64,000 bases of DNA from the NCBI GenBank assembly GCA_036937835.1, contig CM072879.1, forward strand, positions 6,504,501 to 6,568,500, given 5' to 3'. Numbering within the stretch: position 1 is the stretch's first letter; the number at the start of each line of letters is the position of its first letter. This DNA is from Pampus argenteus. Its lineage: Eukaryota > Chordata > Actinopteri > Scombriformes > Stromateidae. This document shows, one piece after another, positions 36,579-48,900 of the stretch. The translations under genes and the position numbers were made by a program. A model generated the notes under the pieces. That model searched no databases. It had not been told where the DNA came from and saw only the letters and a list, made by a program, of their open reading frames with translations.

Positions 36579-39500
36579 TCACTTTTTGAGGGGCTGGTAG
36601 ACTGAGGCGTTGGGGTCCAGGGAGGAGGGACTATTGTCCATGAACTTGGAGGAGTAGTGCGGGGTGACGGGGCTGAGGTTGCTGCCGTCTGAGGAGTAGG
36701 ACAGGCTGGGCATCACCGCCATCACCTCTGCTATCTTCTGCTTCAGCTCCGCGATCTCCTGCTCCCTCTGGTGGATCTGGCCTGGAGGAGATGGAGAAAA
36801 ACAAAGACGTTAATGTCACAGCATCGCTTCAATGAACTGGAACTGGAAATATCCTGAGTAAAATCCTCTGTATATGTGATAGATAGATAGATACTTTATT
36901 AATCCCAAAAACTGGGAAATTAGATATATCACAATATCGTGATATAGTACATTTTCTGGGACTCTTAATGGAGCCATTGTTGACAAAATCTGTGCGTTTC
37001 CTACTTTGACAAATTAAAATGTCTGCTGAGAAAAAATAAAAATAAAAAAAATATGGCTAGCATGAAATGATTTATAATCAATATTTAAATTAAAAAAAAA
37101 CCATTAATCTCTTACGTGGTTGGAGACTCTTAATCTTGTTATATTGAGCATTTCATTTTTTTTCACTGCTTTTGTGTGAACAAAGCAAACAAACAAACAA
37201 GCAGTCGGGATCCATATTTAAATCATTTGAATGTGGTGGGAAAAAAAAGTACTGAATAGTTATCATGATCCCATGAGGACGTGGCATGGAAAACAGCCTG
37301 AATGGTTCATGGCTGCCAGGAATAGATAAGAAACCGATGCTCAACAACCCTCTGGACATTTTTCTGTGTAATCAAAATATTTGCATGCTTGGGGTATTTT
37401 CAGAAAGACATTAAGTTCGGATTCAATCTTTTCTCCTGATTATTATTTCTTCTATTAGACAAAGAAATGTTGACAAGTGCTTCATTCAAGTGATTTTGGC
37501 TAAACACAGACACAAATGAATGTTCATAAAAATGATTATGATTACAAAACTGTGATGTTTTAAGAATAACAAATTGTGACATCAGTAAATCCCTGCAGTC
37601 AGCTTCTACCTTGTGCTATCTCCAGCTGCCTCTTGGCGTCCCCCAGTGCAGAGAAGAGGTCCAGTTTGATCCTGGTCTCAGCACTCAGGCTGTTCTCCAG
37701 GTGCTGGGTCTTCTCCTGCATGGCTGACAACGCCGACATCAACACCTCTGTGTCTTTCTCATTCTCTTTATATTTTCGCAGCTCCTGCGTGTGGAAAGAT
37801 TGAGATTCTTGTGTAAAGTACTTATTGTTTAAGTGTGAGAGCTCACAATCAAACCAAAGCATTATCTTTTAAAAAAAAATGTGGTATTCAGTCTTACCTG
37901 ACATTTGCCCTCTAGATCCCTAATCTGCTCCTCCTTAAGTTTCATATCCATGCTGAGCTTCTTACACTCTGTCTCCAGCTCTCTGATACGACCACGCAGG
38001 GAATCAGTGGACTCCACCCTTTTAGAGAGAAGAGACAAGCTTTTAAAAGTGAAAAAGAAAAAACAAAAAAGTGTTTAGGAGAGATAGACTTCCTAAAAAC
38101 CATCTGATGGGCACCTTGTGGCAGCGGCTAAAGCTACGGCTCTAGCAGCAGTGGCCTCCTCCATCTTCTTCCTCTTCCTCTCCTCAGCCAGCTGTTTCTC
38201 AGCTAGGGCCCGAGCCTCCTGCTCTGCCTTTAGCCTCTTCTCCAGCTGGGAGATGGTCTGCTTATCCTTCTGCTTGGCCTGGACGGCACTGTGGAGCCTA
38301 AAGTTTAGGGAATAATGTAACAAGGCTGGATCATGAGATGAACACACTTCGCACTGAAACATCTGACCCTGACTAACAAGCCAGTCAGTGTGTGACGTCC
38401 AGTCTTTTTGAGATGTGTCTTTCTTTTAATGTGTGCTGCACATGTACTCACTTGTTCTGTAGCAGCTCGTTGTCTTGGCGGAGCTGGCCCAGTTCAGAGC
38501 GGAGGCTGCGGTCCTGACTACTCAGAGATGAAAGCTGACTCCGCAGCTCCGACTCTAACTGCCTGTTGGCCTGAAGATCTGCCTTCAGACGCTTCACATC
38601 CTGCTCCAGCCTGTCATAAGAGAAGAAGAAGAAGTGGCCATCATAACGCTACTGAACACTTCAACGATACAGGAAAAACACGGCTGTATGACGTGTGTCT
38701 CTTACCGCACTAAAGCGTCCGGCTTGCCCAGCTGGTTGTTGGGGATGCAGTTCTCCACTGGATCCTTCTGACCCTTCCCTGACCCCTTCTGCTTTTTCTC
38801 GTTCTTACTGCTTGAGGAACCTGGCGGTACGCTCCCATTTGTGGAGCTGTGATTGCGCGGAGATGAGTTGGAAATGTTGCCGCCACCTCCGCTGGCATTT
38901 TTGTAGTTCTTCCCCGTTCCCCCCATTTCCTCTTTCGAAGCGGAGTGTGTGTTGGTATCTGCGTGTGTGTTTTCTCCTGCCAGGTCGTTATTCAGTCTCT
39001 TTGCCCCGACGTAGTTCTCAATATATTCTGTCTCCTGTAGTTTGGAGTCCAGTGCGTGTATAATACTGTTGTTATTGATTCCAATTGTGTTTTGTTTTTT
39101 GCCCTCGCGTTCTTTCGCAGTACTGTCCTTCCCTTTTTCACGATACTCCAGTTCTGGTAACGGGACTGAGGTGCTTTTCTTTCCAGGAGGTGCTCCGTTT
39201 TGGGATAATACTGGGGGTTCGACCTCTGAGATCCCTTTAGCTAAAGCAGCTGGAAGAAAACAAGCACAGGTAGCATTAGAGGACATACAGAAACATACTG
39301 GACAGAATTAACCAATTTCCAAAACAAACTGGAAACATATTTGAGCATAAACAGAGACTGTTTCTGTGGACTGATACAAAACAGAGAATAACCTTGACAA
39401 GGTACATAAACAGCTTTGTGCCAGCAGGCTGTTAAATAAATCATTTCCTGTTGCCTATTAACTACATTAAAAAAAAGAAATCTTCAGCGTTCACACAGAA

Positions 39501-42272
39501 CCCCCCTCCCAATCTTAAATGAAGACACTTCTCACCTTTATTTATAAGAGTCCAGTCAGTTTATACTATTAATGCTCAAAAACAATTATTTATAGATGAG
39601 CTATTTGTAACAGAAGATAAACACAAATAAAGTGCATTAAAATCCTTCATGTTTTGCTATCAGGTTATAGATTTTGATTTCCCAGTGTGTGTCCATGTAC
39701 TATTCATTTATTGGACAGTGGGTAATGTCTTACCCATCCATTTGACATAACGTATACAACACTTGATTCGTTTGTAATGTGACAGTGTAAACACAAAAAC
39801 TTCCAAATGAACCTAACTACAGAAAAATTATAAATCATTTTGCAAATGAAATTGTAATATACTTCAAATGTTAAACACATCTGTGTCTATTCTTTCACGT
39901 CATAACAAGAGAACACAGACTGTATGACCCAGGATAAAAATGTGTTGTGATGGACCATTTCTATTGTCATTGTTGCTTCTTCCTTTCTACAGAATATTAG
40001 TTGTGTGTTTTACTTACTTTTCAAAAAGCATTGAAGTTAAGTGTTGTATTTTAGTGTGTGTGTGAGAGTCTCACCCTCCTCTGCCTCCCTCTCTTGTCTC
40101 TGCAGCATCTGTTGCTCTGGTGGTAGAGCCTGCTGTAGAAGCTGCATGTAGAATTCATTCTCCTTTTGTACTTCCTTCTGTTTCCTCAGTCGCATCTTGT
40201 AGCTAACATAGCTCTTAAAGCCGAAGCCCAGAGTCACCACTGGATAGCCGATACTGAGAGGTGGAGAGAAGCACTGAGAGTGAACTTAGGCTATGGGAAT
40301 AAAAGGACTTACAATGAATGAATAAGAGACCACACGTGACAACAAATGACTTTCACCAGTGAGCAGCAAAAGGTCGGCACAGGTCTACATGAAAGTTCTT
40401 CAGATCTTTGAAGCGGATGGCAGCTTCGATGTACACAAACAGGATCCACAGCGATACAGTAGGTAGACAGACTCCTCTCTCTGTGTGAAAGTAAGACACA
40501 CACACACACACAAAATTAGCAGTCTATGAGGTGAAAGAGGCCTGTTGGCTGGCAGATATAAAGATAATCCACAGAAAGCCTGGACCAACCTGTGTGCCAG
40601 ACATACTGGACCCATACGTAGGTGCTGGCAGCGAAAAACAGCCATTGGACGGGGATGAAGAGGAGGCAAATGATGTCTGATGTAAACGCCACACATACGA
40701 AGAAGACTGAGAACGCCTGTTTGAGAGAGAAAGAAAAGGAAATATGCCACAACATCTGTGCAGAAATTAAGTGTTTTTTAAAAAAACCTTTAAATCACAC
40801 TCAAACCTTGTCTGTTCCTCATCCATCATCACTGTATGAAACCACCTTATCTACCTGTGTACAAATTGATTTTGAGGCTACACTACAACGGCGTACTTCC
40901 ACTCAATATTTATTATGTGGATTGGAGGTGCATTGTATTTTATCTATAAAAATGTGTTCTCGACTACCTCCAGCTTGGGGTGTAACATAACAATTCAATT
41001 CAATTCAAGTGTTCCCATCTATCAGAAAACTCCCAGCCACCCAGGCCAGAGTACAACTTAATCTCTTACCAGTCCTTGATATCTGAAGGAGTCGTAGACA
41101 CTTCGGATGAAAAGCCAGAAGGGCCACAGGTACTCAAACCTGAACTCCAGCACAAAGTCAGCCAGAAGAACCAACACCCACACTACCAGGAACTTCAGGT
41201 ACAGGAATGTACTACAGGAGAGGAGAAGACAAGGAGAAGAAGAAAATAAGGAGAGAAATGTTAAAAACACAGAGACACCAGAAGGAGACAAAAAGGACAA
41301 ACAGAGTATTACTAGATAGAGATTTAGATATCATGGGTTTAGATGGTATTTAGATGACATGGCATTTGCACAACATGTTTATAAAACAGTCTGGTGTTTA
41401 TAAGAACCACATCTTCAGTGTCACATACAGAAAGTGTCACCACATGTTCCTACAAAGGTTTTAGACAGATGATGCTACTATTAAAGAAACTGAAATATAT
41501 ATATAATAATAGTTTAAAGACATCCAAAGAAAAGGGGGAGGATATGTACAAGTGTCCTGTCTGGACATGTTACTGTGTGCGCAGCCGCTTTGCTTTTTCT
41601 GACTTCTGCCATTAATCAATCTGTAAAAAAACAAGCGTGCAATTTTAATGTTGACTCGCCACAAATATATGAGCGCTTTACATGTTTTCATTAATTAGAC
41701 CCGACCACATTGGTGTTCACATTCAGACTTTCGCCAGACAAAGCACAGGTGAGAGCCCCGCCGTCGGCGTAACCCGGACTTTAAAACGAGCGCCTCTTAA
41801 CGTTACCGCTGTCATTTCAATCTTGAACAATATTATTCTCGCTAAATTAATATCACCTCTTTTTATCTGCACACGTATCCCTCTCCGCCGACACGTGTTC
41901 CGATAAATGCTGAACGCTCACAGAGTCTCACTAGCACCTTTCATTTGAATTTAGCCAGAATTTGAATTTCACTAGCTAGCTAGTAACAAATCATGTATGA
42001 GATGCAACGCGACTAACGTTGGGCCTAACATTATAATTCTGACAATGTGCGGGCATGTTCATTTAGCTGCTTATTTAGCTCAAAAAGCAAAACGTGCATA
42101 AAAATGCATGCTGCACAGGCTAGCAGCCATGTCTTGACATATGCAGAGAGTCGCCATTGTTACACAACACCGTCCCTCCAGTCTGTCTGTACCTGCTATA
42201 TATACCCTCGGTGATTCGGTTCCGTTTTAACGGCCGTCGGAGTTTGCTGCAGTCCGCATTGCGCCGCTTCAT
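36579..42272 (-). CDS. maco1: Macoilin (transmembrane protein 57)
   Basis: Conserved ER/neuronal multi-pass membrane protein with a long C-terminal coiled coil, linked in worms to neuronal excitability. Eleven coding exons on the minus strand join in frame: 42272-42193, 41211-41070, 40716-40590, 40480-40357, 40253-40075, 39249-38706, 38610-38452, 38297-38115, 38018-37898, 37784-37610 and 36781-36579. They encode 678 aa (human about 664). It starts MKRRNADCSKLRRPLKRNRI. Hydrophobic helices fill residues about 28-170 (KFLVVWVLVLLADFV, FSVFFVCVAFTSDII, SLWILFVYIEAAI). Exon 6 encodes the polar Ser/Asn/Gly-rich middle (218-398) with YKNASGG and ENCIPNNQLGKPDALVR. Residues 399-640 are coiled coil. 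The end is DPNASVYQPLKK. The exon 8 donor is weak (GTGCCC), and the intron after it is only 96 bases. It shares a divergent promoter with srfbp1. The a or b paralogue is not decided. Confidence 0.97.
36879..36923 (-). mobile_element. Teleost retroposon 3'-tail remnant
   Basis: GATAGATAGATACTTTATT followed by AATCCCAAAAACTGGGAAATT. Read on the minus strand, this is a small CCCA/TGGG stem-loop plus GATTAATAAAGTATCTATC, a tail I recognise at the 3' end of many 5'-truncated teleost retroposons. It lies in the last maco1 intron. Confidence 0.5.
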
Positions 42273-42585
42273 CCTCCCCCTGTTGATTCACTTGTGATAT
42301 CGGTCTGGTAACTGTGTCGGGAAATGTCATTCGCTCATCCTAATATTCACACTTCTTCAATTATCCACCATTGTTGTTGTTTTATGCACATGAAACAAAG
42401 AAATAAATAAAAACAGTGAACTGAAGGCCCTCCCCTTTCTCACGACACGCTGCGTCTGTGCGTCCCCTTGCCAACGTCTGACGTCATGCCGCCGCCGCCG
42501 TCAGACTGACGTACGCATCATGGCTGCTCACTGTGAATAGAGACTTTTCTTTCTATTTTAACTGTTTAATACCGACTAAACAAAG
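42273..42585. promoter_or_regulatory. Bidirectional promoter between maco1 and srfbp1
   Basis: Only about 310 bases separate the maco1 start codon (minus strand) from the donor of the non-coding first srfbp1 exon (CAAAG|GTAAGC at 42585/42586). The block is CpG-rich and contains a perfect CRE, TGACGTCA, at 42479-42486, a CCG run, and a second TGACGTA half-site near 42507. A short ATGGCTGCTCAC frame (MAAHCE then stop) at 42520-42540 could act as a uORF of srfbp1 if transcription starts upstream of it. Confidence 0.65.
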
Positions 42586-43046
42586 GTAAGCGCTGTTGTA
42601 ACGCGGTACAATGCTCACATTTTACTTAACGGTCTGGAGTTTAATACTTTAACGTTGCTGGAGCGTAAAATAAACGTATTTATACATATCTTTACATGGT
42701 ACAAGTTGCCCATGCTTACTCAACCACGTTTGTTTTTGCAGTACTGATCAGGTATTTAAAGGCATTTGTACTCTTCCGGCAGACGTGTTTTGTCTGAAGT
42801 GTGTTCATTCAACATTACAGAATATCATAACATTTAGTAACGCGGGATAAGAGCGAGGCATGTAAGTAATAATAATTTCAGAATGATTTTAGAATAACAT
42901 ACAGATTTAACAGCAACCACAAAGCTTTATTTTTTAAAATATTTGATGTTAATTAATGTTGTGGCTTCCATGATCCTTGATAAAACTGAGTTACAGTTCG
43001 TTGTACCTTTTTTTGCTGATCTACAATGGGTTTGTTTTAACAGAGG

Positions 43047-44912
43047 ATGTTTACCATGGACAAGGTAGAAGAAATGCTGTTGCCAGCTGAGGAAGAAGAC
43101 AAAAAAGAGGAGGAGGAGGAGGAAGAAGCAGCAGAAGATGAAGGGGGAGAAGAAGAAGAAGAAGAAGATGATGATGTAGAAAAGGAAGATGGAGATGACG
43201 AAGAAGAAGAAAGTAGGGAGAGTAAGGAAACAGAAGAAGAAGGAGCTCCACAGGCTGCAGATGAGACTAAGAAAAAGCCTCCATTGCCTGTTCAACCTAA
43301 AGACAAAAAGCAGGCTGAAGTCTTGAACCTCAACAATGAGGTGGTGAAGATGAGAAAAGAAGTAAAGAGGTTGAAGGCTCTGACGAGCAGGAAGCTGACA
43401 CGTCAGATTGCTGCCCTGAAGAAGAAGAAAGGGAAAGAGGCAGAGATCGAGAGGAATCAAAGGAGAGCTGCCAGACTGCTGGAGGAGATCCATGCGATGA
43501 AGGCTCTCTCACCAGACCTGGTACATTTCACACTTGATAAGTTCTGCTTTTTTTCTGTTTTTCTTCTCTGCAAATGTCAATACACATTCAAATGATTGAA
43601 AAATATATTTCAGATTTTGAAAATAGGGAAAAATGTTAAATGTCTAAATAGATAAATGTTTTTTTTGCAGGTAACCAAGACTGCCTTGCAGAAGAGTCTC
43701 AACTTTGAACAGGTGTGTAAAAACCCCAAGTCTACTATCTCAGACCGGGCTGTAGCACGCATCGCCACCCACCCTCAGTTTAACAAGAAGATTGAGGACA
43801 TCAAGGCTGCTGTGAAAGCCTTCAAAGAGGAGAGGATGAGTGAAATAAAGCAGGGAGAAAGAAAGAGAAAGGTCCAAAATCAAGATGAAAATGTGACTCT
43901 GCACTCACCAGTAAAAAGAGAAAGAAAGGGGGAGGAAGAAGAGGAGGACAGTGCAGTGGAGCAAAAGGAAATTGCAGACAATGGGGAAGGTGATGGTCCC
44001 TTTACAAACACAGAAGATGCAACTATTACTAAACCAGAAAAAGACCCAGGGGAAGCAATTCCTTCAGCTGATACTGCTGATGATCAAAAGAAAGAAATGC
44101 TAGAGACTAAGAGTGTGCGGCCAGCATCAGCAAAAAATAGCCAAGTCAAGAAAGTAGTGAAAAATAAGACACAAAGTAAAGCTGCAGAAAAGAAAGCTGT
44201 GGTGCTTCAGACAAAGAAAGATGAAGTAGAAAGTGATTTAGAGTTGTCAGATGATGAAGAGAAAGAGTACTTTGATGACAGCACAGAGGAACGTTTCCAC
44301 AAGCAGTCATCCCAGTCAGAGGAGAGCGACAGCGACAACGGTTTCTTTGTGGGAAAAGTGAGCAGATTCAAGAAAAATAAGAAGAAAAGTGTTGAAGTGG
44401 AGGAGAAGAAGCATGAAGTGAAAGAGCTGAAAGCTTCAGACGAGTTCCAGAGTAAACTTGATGAGCTCGAGTCCAGGCTTAAGAATAAAAAGACCACGCT
44501 TCAATCTGTTTTCTGTCCTTCGCTGTCTGGCTCTAAATTCAGTGGGGGTAGAGGTGCAGGCAGAGGTGGGAATACTTTTAGGGGCCAAGGGAAACAGAAG
44601 AGCAGTGGTTTAAATAGAGATTTTAGTAAACAATCCAAGTTCCAAAAGCAGGATAAAGGCAGCAAACCCTGTCCTGAAGGTGGACGTTCTGAGTCGGAGG
44701 AGAGGGGCTTCACTTCTGCCGGCAGAGGGAGGGGGCGAGGCCGAGGTGATGGTACATGGCAAAGGGATCGCAGGGGTGGAGGTGTCTTTTCCAATCCGGC
44801 ACCACAACAGGCACTGCATCCATCCTGGGAGGCCAGTAAGAAAAGAAAGGAGCAGCAAGGACAAATTCTGGCCTTCCAAGGGAAGAAGATCAAGTTTGAT
44901 GACGATGACTAA
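43047..44912 (+). CDS. srfbp1: Serum response factor-binding protein 1 (BUD22-like)
   Basis: Nuclear/nucleolar protein that binds SRF in mammals; its C-terminal region is related to yeast BUD22, a ribosome-biogenesis factor. Coding exons 43047-43520 and 43671-44912 join in phase (PDL|VTKTAL) to give 571 aa. A 5'UTR intron ends at 43043. The conserved N-terminal helix starts near residue 92 (LNLNNEVVKMRKEVKR, NQRRAARLLEEIHAMK). A charged middle follows. An RG-rich stretch (GGRGAGRGG, AGRGRGRGRGD) leads into the end LHPSWEASKKRKEQQ and FQGKKIKFDDDD. The roughly 90 residues before the conserved start are almost solid Glu/Asp. A second ATG at 43056 has a better context (ACCATGG) and may be the real start. 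The human protein is about 430 aa. Confidence 0.93.
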
Positions 44913-45490
44913 ACTCGCTTTTTTCTGTTTATTATTGTCATGTACATACGTGTGGTTGAGTGACTTAAAGCTCATGCCAGTGTTTTACAGGGAACGAACA
45001 GCTGTTTCATTCTCACGGCTAGGAAAAGATGCCGTGATTAAATTGTAAACTGTGAAATGTGTCACCAAAGCATATAACATATTTCCATGGTGTTCAACTG
45101 TTCAAGAAACAAATAATTTGTGAGGATGTGCTATAGTTATTACAATTTTGTGAGTAGGAATTTGGGAATCAGCATAGTTTTTTTTTTCCTGTGTTTTAAC
45201 CTGTTCACAACTTTGTCTGACACAGTTTTACCATCCCGTCATAACCCATGTGTTCTTATGATTCTTGTAATGGTAAATTGGGCCAAGTTACTGTATGCAT
45301 CCTATGTAATTCATGTACAGTGATACAGATGACTATCCTTGATGAAACCAGATGACTTTTTGTTGTTTTTGATCTCATCTCATTATTACTTTAAATTATA
45401 TAAAATGTACATTTTATTACAATATTTTATTTGCTGCCTTAATTTTACTCTCAGAAAAACGTTGACCCATAATTGCATTACAAATGTTTA

Positions 45491-45515
45491 TTATTATTAT
45501 TATTATTATTTATTT
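45491..45515. repeat. (TTA)n microsatellite
   Basis: Eight or so TTA units in the srfbp1 3'UTR. Confidence 0.9.
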
Positions 45516-45556
45516 TATTTTAATCATGAATAACAAAAATTCGGCACAGAGTTGAA

Positions 45557-45562
45557 AATAAA
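45557..45562 (+). terminator. srfbp1 poly(A) signal
   Basis: AATAAA about 645 bases past the srfbp1 stop codon. It lies within about 50 bases of the first CCAAT-type element of the next gene, so srfbp1 probably ends almost inside the E2F promoter. Confidence 0.55.
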
Positions 45563-45584
45563 AAAACAAAACAGTTACTACAGA

Positions 45585-45780
45585 GCTCTGTGGCCATTGG
45601 TCGGTTACAGCTACGTCATGACGTACTCACCGTTGCGTACGTCCTCTCTGGCCAATAGAGGTTTACATGCAAATCAGGTTTAAAAAGGATCCCGCGGAAT
45701 GGCGGAAACCGAGTTTCGCGCGTAGAATATCCGTGTGTATCATCGGCGTCTCTGTCGTAAAATGAGGCTCATATGCGGTG
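45585..45780 (+). promoter_or_regulatory. Promoter of the E2F-family gene with E2F, CCAAT and CRE sites
   Basis: Within 150 bases are an inverted CCAAT box (ATTGG near 45596), a 14-bp palindrome TACGTCATGACGTA (45612-45625) made of two CRE half-sites, a CCAAT box near 45651, an octamer ATGCAAAT (45667-45674), GGCGGAAA (45701-45708) and TTTCGCGC (45714-45721). The last two match E2F sites. CCAAT plus E2F sites is the classic layout of growth-regulated promoters, and E2F1-3 genes are known to autoregulate. Site function is inferred. Confidence 0.65.
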
Positions 45781-45962
45781 GTTATGGAGATCATTTCACG
45801 TAGAGATGGAAGGTTTTCTACAAGAATTATAGATGGTACGTTGGCAGGTAACAGCAGTTACGCCGGCAGGGTTTCTTGCTCCCGGACAGTTCCTCCATCG
45901 ATAATTACTCGGGTTGTTCCGAGAATAGCTCTACCGTACGGACCCTTAACGCCTCGTCCTGC

Positions 45963-48900
45963 ATGAACAAGACCGAGGGAGTCCGGTTCTCCGAGTCCAC
46001 TGACGCTACACCAAGCGGGACCGACCAGAGATCTGACTCCGAACGAGTATAGGTGAAGTAAATTAACCCGACGCTACATAACATGTCTATCTTAATAATG
46101 CAGCCATGTCAGCTGGTCGTTAGCTAACGTTACGACAACTGTCTGTGATTAACTATTAATGTAATATCACACATAACGACATTTAATCTGGATTTTTATG
46201 GTTAGAAACAGTGTTGTATGACAATACTGCTTTATAATTTGATTTTATACCTTATTTTGCCCCCTTTTTTAATGGGCTCTTTTTTCACATCTTGTTGGAT
46301 GCTTGGTAGCAGATACCAACATGTGTAGTTGATCATATTAGTCACCCGGCCACATACATGAGGACTTTATTGTCTCAAACACATTTAGCACGATTAGTGT
46401 CAAGAAATGCAACTTTAGTTAGCCGCGTCAAGCGCGCGGAGGTTACCGAGGATGATAGCGGAAGCTCTGAATTTGTTTTCGGAATAAAGGCATGTCAAAA
46501 TAAACTCGGGGTACAAATATGATATTGATCTTATACGGGTGAAAAGTTAACATAACTATAGACAACATGTATTATTAGACTTGATATATAGGAAAACATT
46601 GTGTAAAAGACTTATTCTATGTTTGACATATAGAAACTGCCGCTACCTGGAGTTAGGTCAGAAAAAACTATGGATTACTGTTTGATACCGTGTAACACTT
46701 AGTTAGTGCTTTCTATTGTCTTTAAGTTTTATTCTACGGTTATAATGATGTCCCGTCTCCATTTCCTCATGGGGATTGCTACGCTAGTTTGCTATAAAGA
46801 TTAAGTATGCTGTAATTGCATGCTTTTATGTTGAAGGTGCAATAGTGAGACCTCGTCTATTTGTGTATTTCCGGTCACTTTACTCGTGTTTTACCTTGAG
46901 CTGAGGCATCACACCGCGCCTTGTCGCGACCTAGTTTTGCGCACTTTCACCAGGTGCTACAGACGTTGATAGCGCCATTTAGCAGTCGCGTTTCTGTGTG
47001 TTACATTGGTAAGGAGACGACTGTAAGATGTAGTGTGTTCATTCTTGCCGGAAACAAACTACTGTTTAGGCCTTTCGGTGTGCATGGTAGGGGGATGGGG
47101 AGAGGTTGCTCCAACTAGCTTAACACAGGGCTGAGGGGAAGCTAGCTACTTTCCCACCCACCAGGTAAAGGCAGCCCTCAACTACTATGAGTAACCAGCT
47201 TCAGGTGACAGGACAAACGTTATACTTTTCAAGTAGAAACATATTCATTGCTGCTAGTTACATTACAAGTCACAATGGACACATGACAACTTTATATATT
47301 ATTGCCCAAAATGGCTGCCCAGTGAGCCACATAATTCAATAAGGTTTTAGATGTACATGCTGCTGCATCTAATTGGTTGTGCACAATTCTTTTTTTTCAG
47401 GCAAAGAGAAAGCTGGAGCTGGAAGCGGGCGACCCTCAGGAACTTCAGGATGGTGGCAAGACCATCAAAGCCAAGAAGCCCATGGCCTCTCTGTCCCACA
47501 CAGGAGGTAAGAGTAAGCATTGTAATGACTTCTAATAAGGTTGTTCAGTATACAAACGGGCCAGTGCGAATGGTAGATTTTGCCACGAATCAGTCTGCGC
47601 CTCCACTGTTTTTTATTTATTTATTTTTAGTATCAAACTGTTGCAACATGATGTTTGCAAATGTCGAGTTCACAAACAGCAAACACACGGCATAACAGTA
47701 GGAACAGCTCTTATTTTGTACAGTTTATAGGTAAATACTACAACGTTGCTAAATTGGTGATCCTTAAAACATGGTGGCTGAATTGAATGGCCTGGTTATT
47801 TTCAGTTTTGTTCTCAAAATACTTCACATGAGTGTGGATATTTAATTAGTAGTTGTCCAGTCTTGTCTTTGGTCTCATGGGCATGACCTCATTGACTAGC
47901 TGGCTTTAGCCATTGCATTGGTATGTTGTTTCGCTCTCAGCTCCGGTGTGAACTCTAGCGGGGTAAACAAGAGAGACGCTCCCTTGTAACTGAACTAGTA
48001 CCAGAACACAAGCGTTTTATTTCTCAAACATTTTCACATCACAAATAATTAACAATAAGCATTAAAATACGAGTCCTTCAGGTAAAACATGTGACTCAGT
48101 GATGTGCGGCTGCTTAATTTATAATTTCTACCACGGCCTCTATAATGCTCGACCGGGAAAGAGGCATGAAGAGAGTGCAGAGTTAAAGCATCCCAAATAA
48201 CATCAATCACTCTGGCAAAACACTAAAATACAGAGGGGGGGGGGAGACGAGAGACGTCAGCAGATAGAAACTGATGATGAACAGATAATTAGAATAGTTA
48301 TAATTAGAATTAATTAATATGAGTGGAAAGTTTATAACAAGAAAAGTGGCCACACGGTCGGTGTGTCTGCTCATCTTTCATCTCCATGCTCCTTTAAATA
48401 CATAACCAATAAGCTTGTTTGGTACATTAATTATTAAAAATATATAAATGATTGCTATCAAATGTCTCATTAAATTTTTACAATACTGTTTGTCAAAATA
48501 GTGGACAACAAGAAAGTCTTAAAGCAACCACCATCTTGGTAGCTTGACACCATCTATGTGTGTGTGTGTGTGTAAATGGTTGCGTGAGCAGCACAAACAT
48601 TGTAAAGCGCTATTTAAGCAGCCATATTTACCATTTTTACCAAATGAAAACATTCTCAACCTATTCCCAACCTACCCCCACATTCCCACCTGTTTTTCCA
48701 GCTTCCGCCCCCAATTCCATAGCACGCAAGTCCGCGTTCGAGAGGTCGCGCTGTGACACCTCACTTGGTTTCTTGACACAGAGGTTTGCGGACCTTCTGA
48801 GCCGCTCCGCTAACGGGGTGTTGGACCTAAATCTAGCGGCTCAGGAGCTCAATGCGCCCAAGAGACGCGTCTACGATGTCACTAATGTCCTGGAGGGGAT

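Noticed and set aside
42927..43493. 188-aa Phe/Leu-rich frame on the minus strand
   Set aside because: It is the reverse complement of the acidic and lysine-rich coding exon of srfbp1; the hydrophobic look is a codon artefact.
44501..44893. 130-aa minus-strand frame
   Set aside because: Shadow of the srfbp1 last coding exon.
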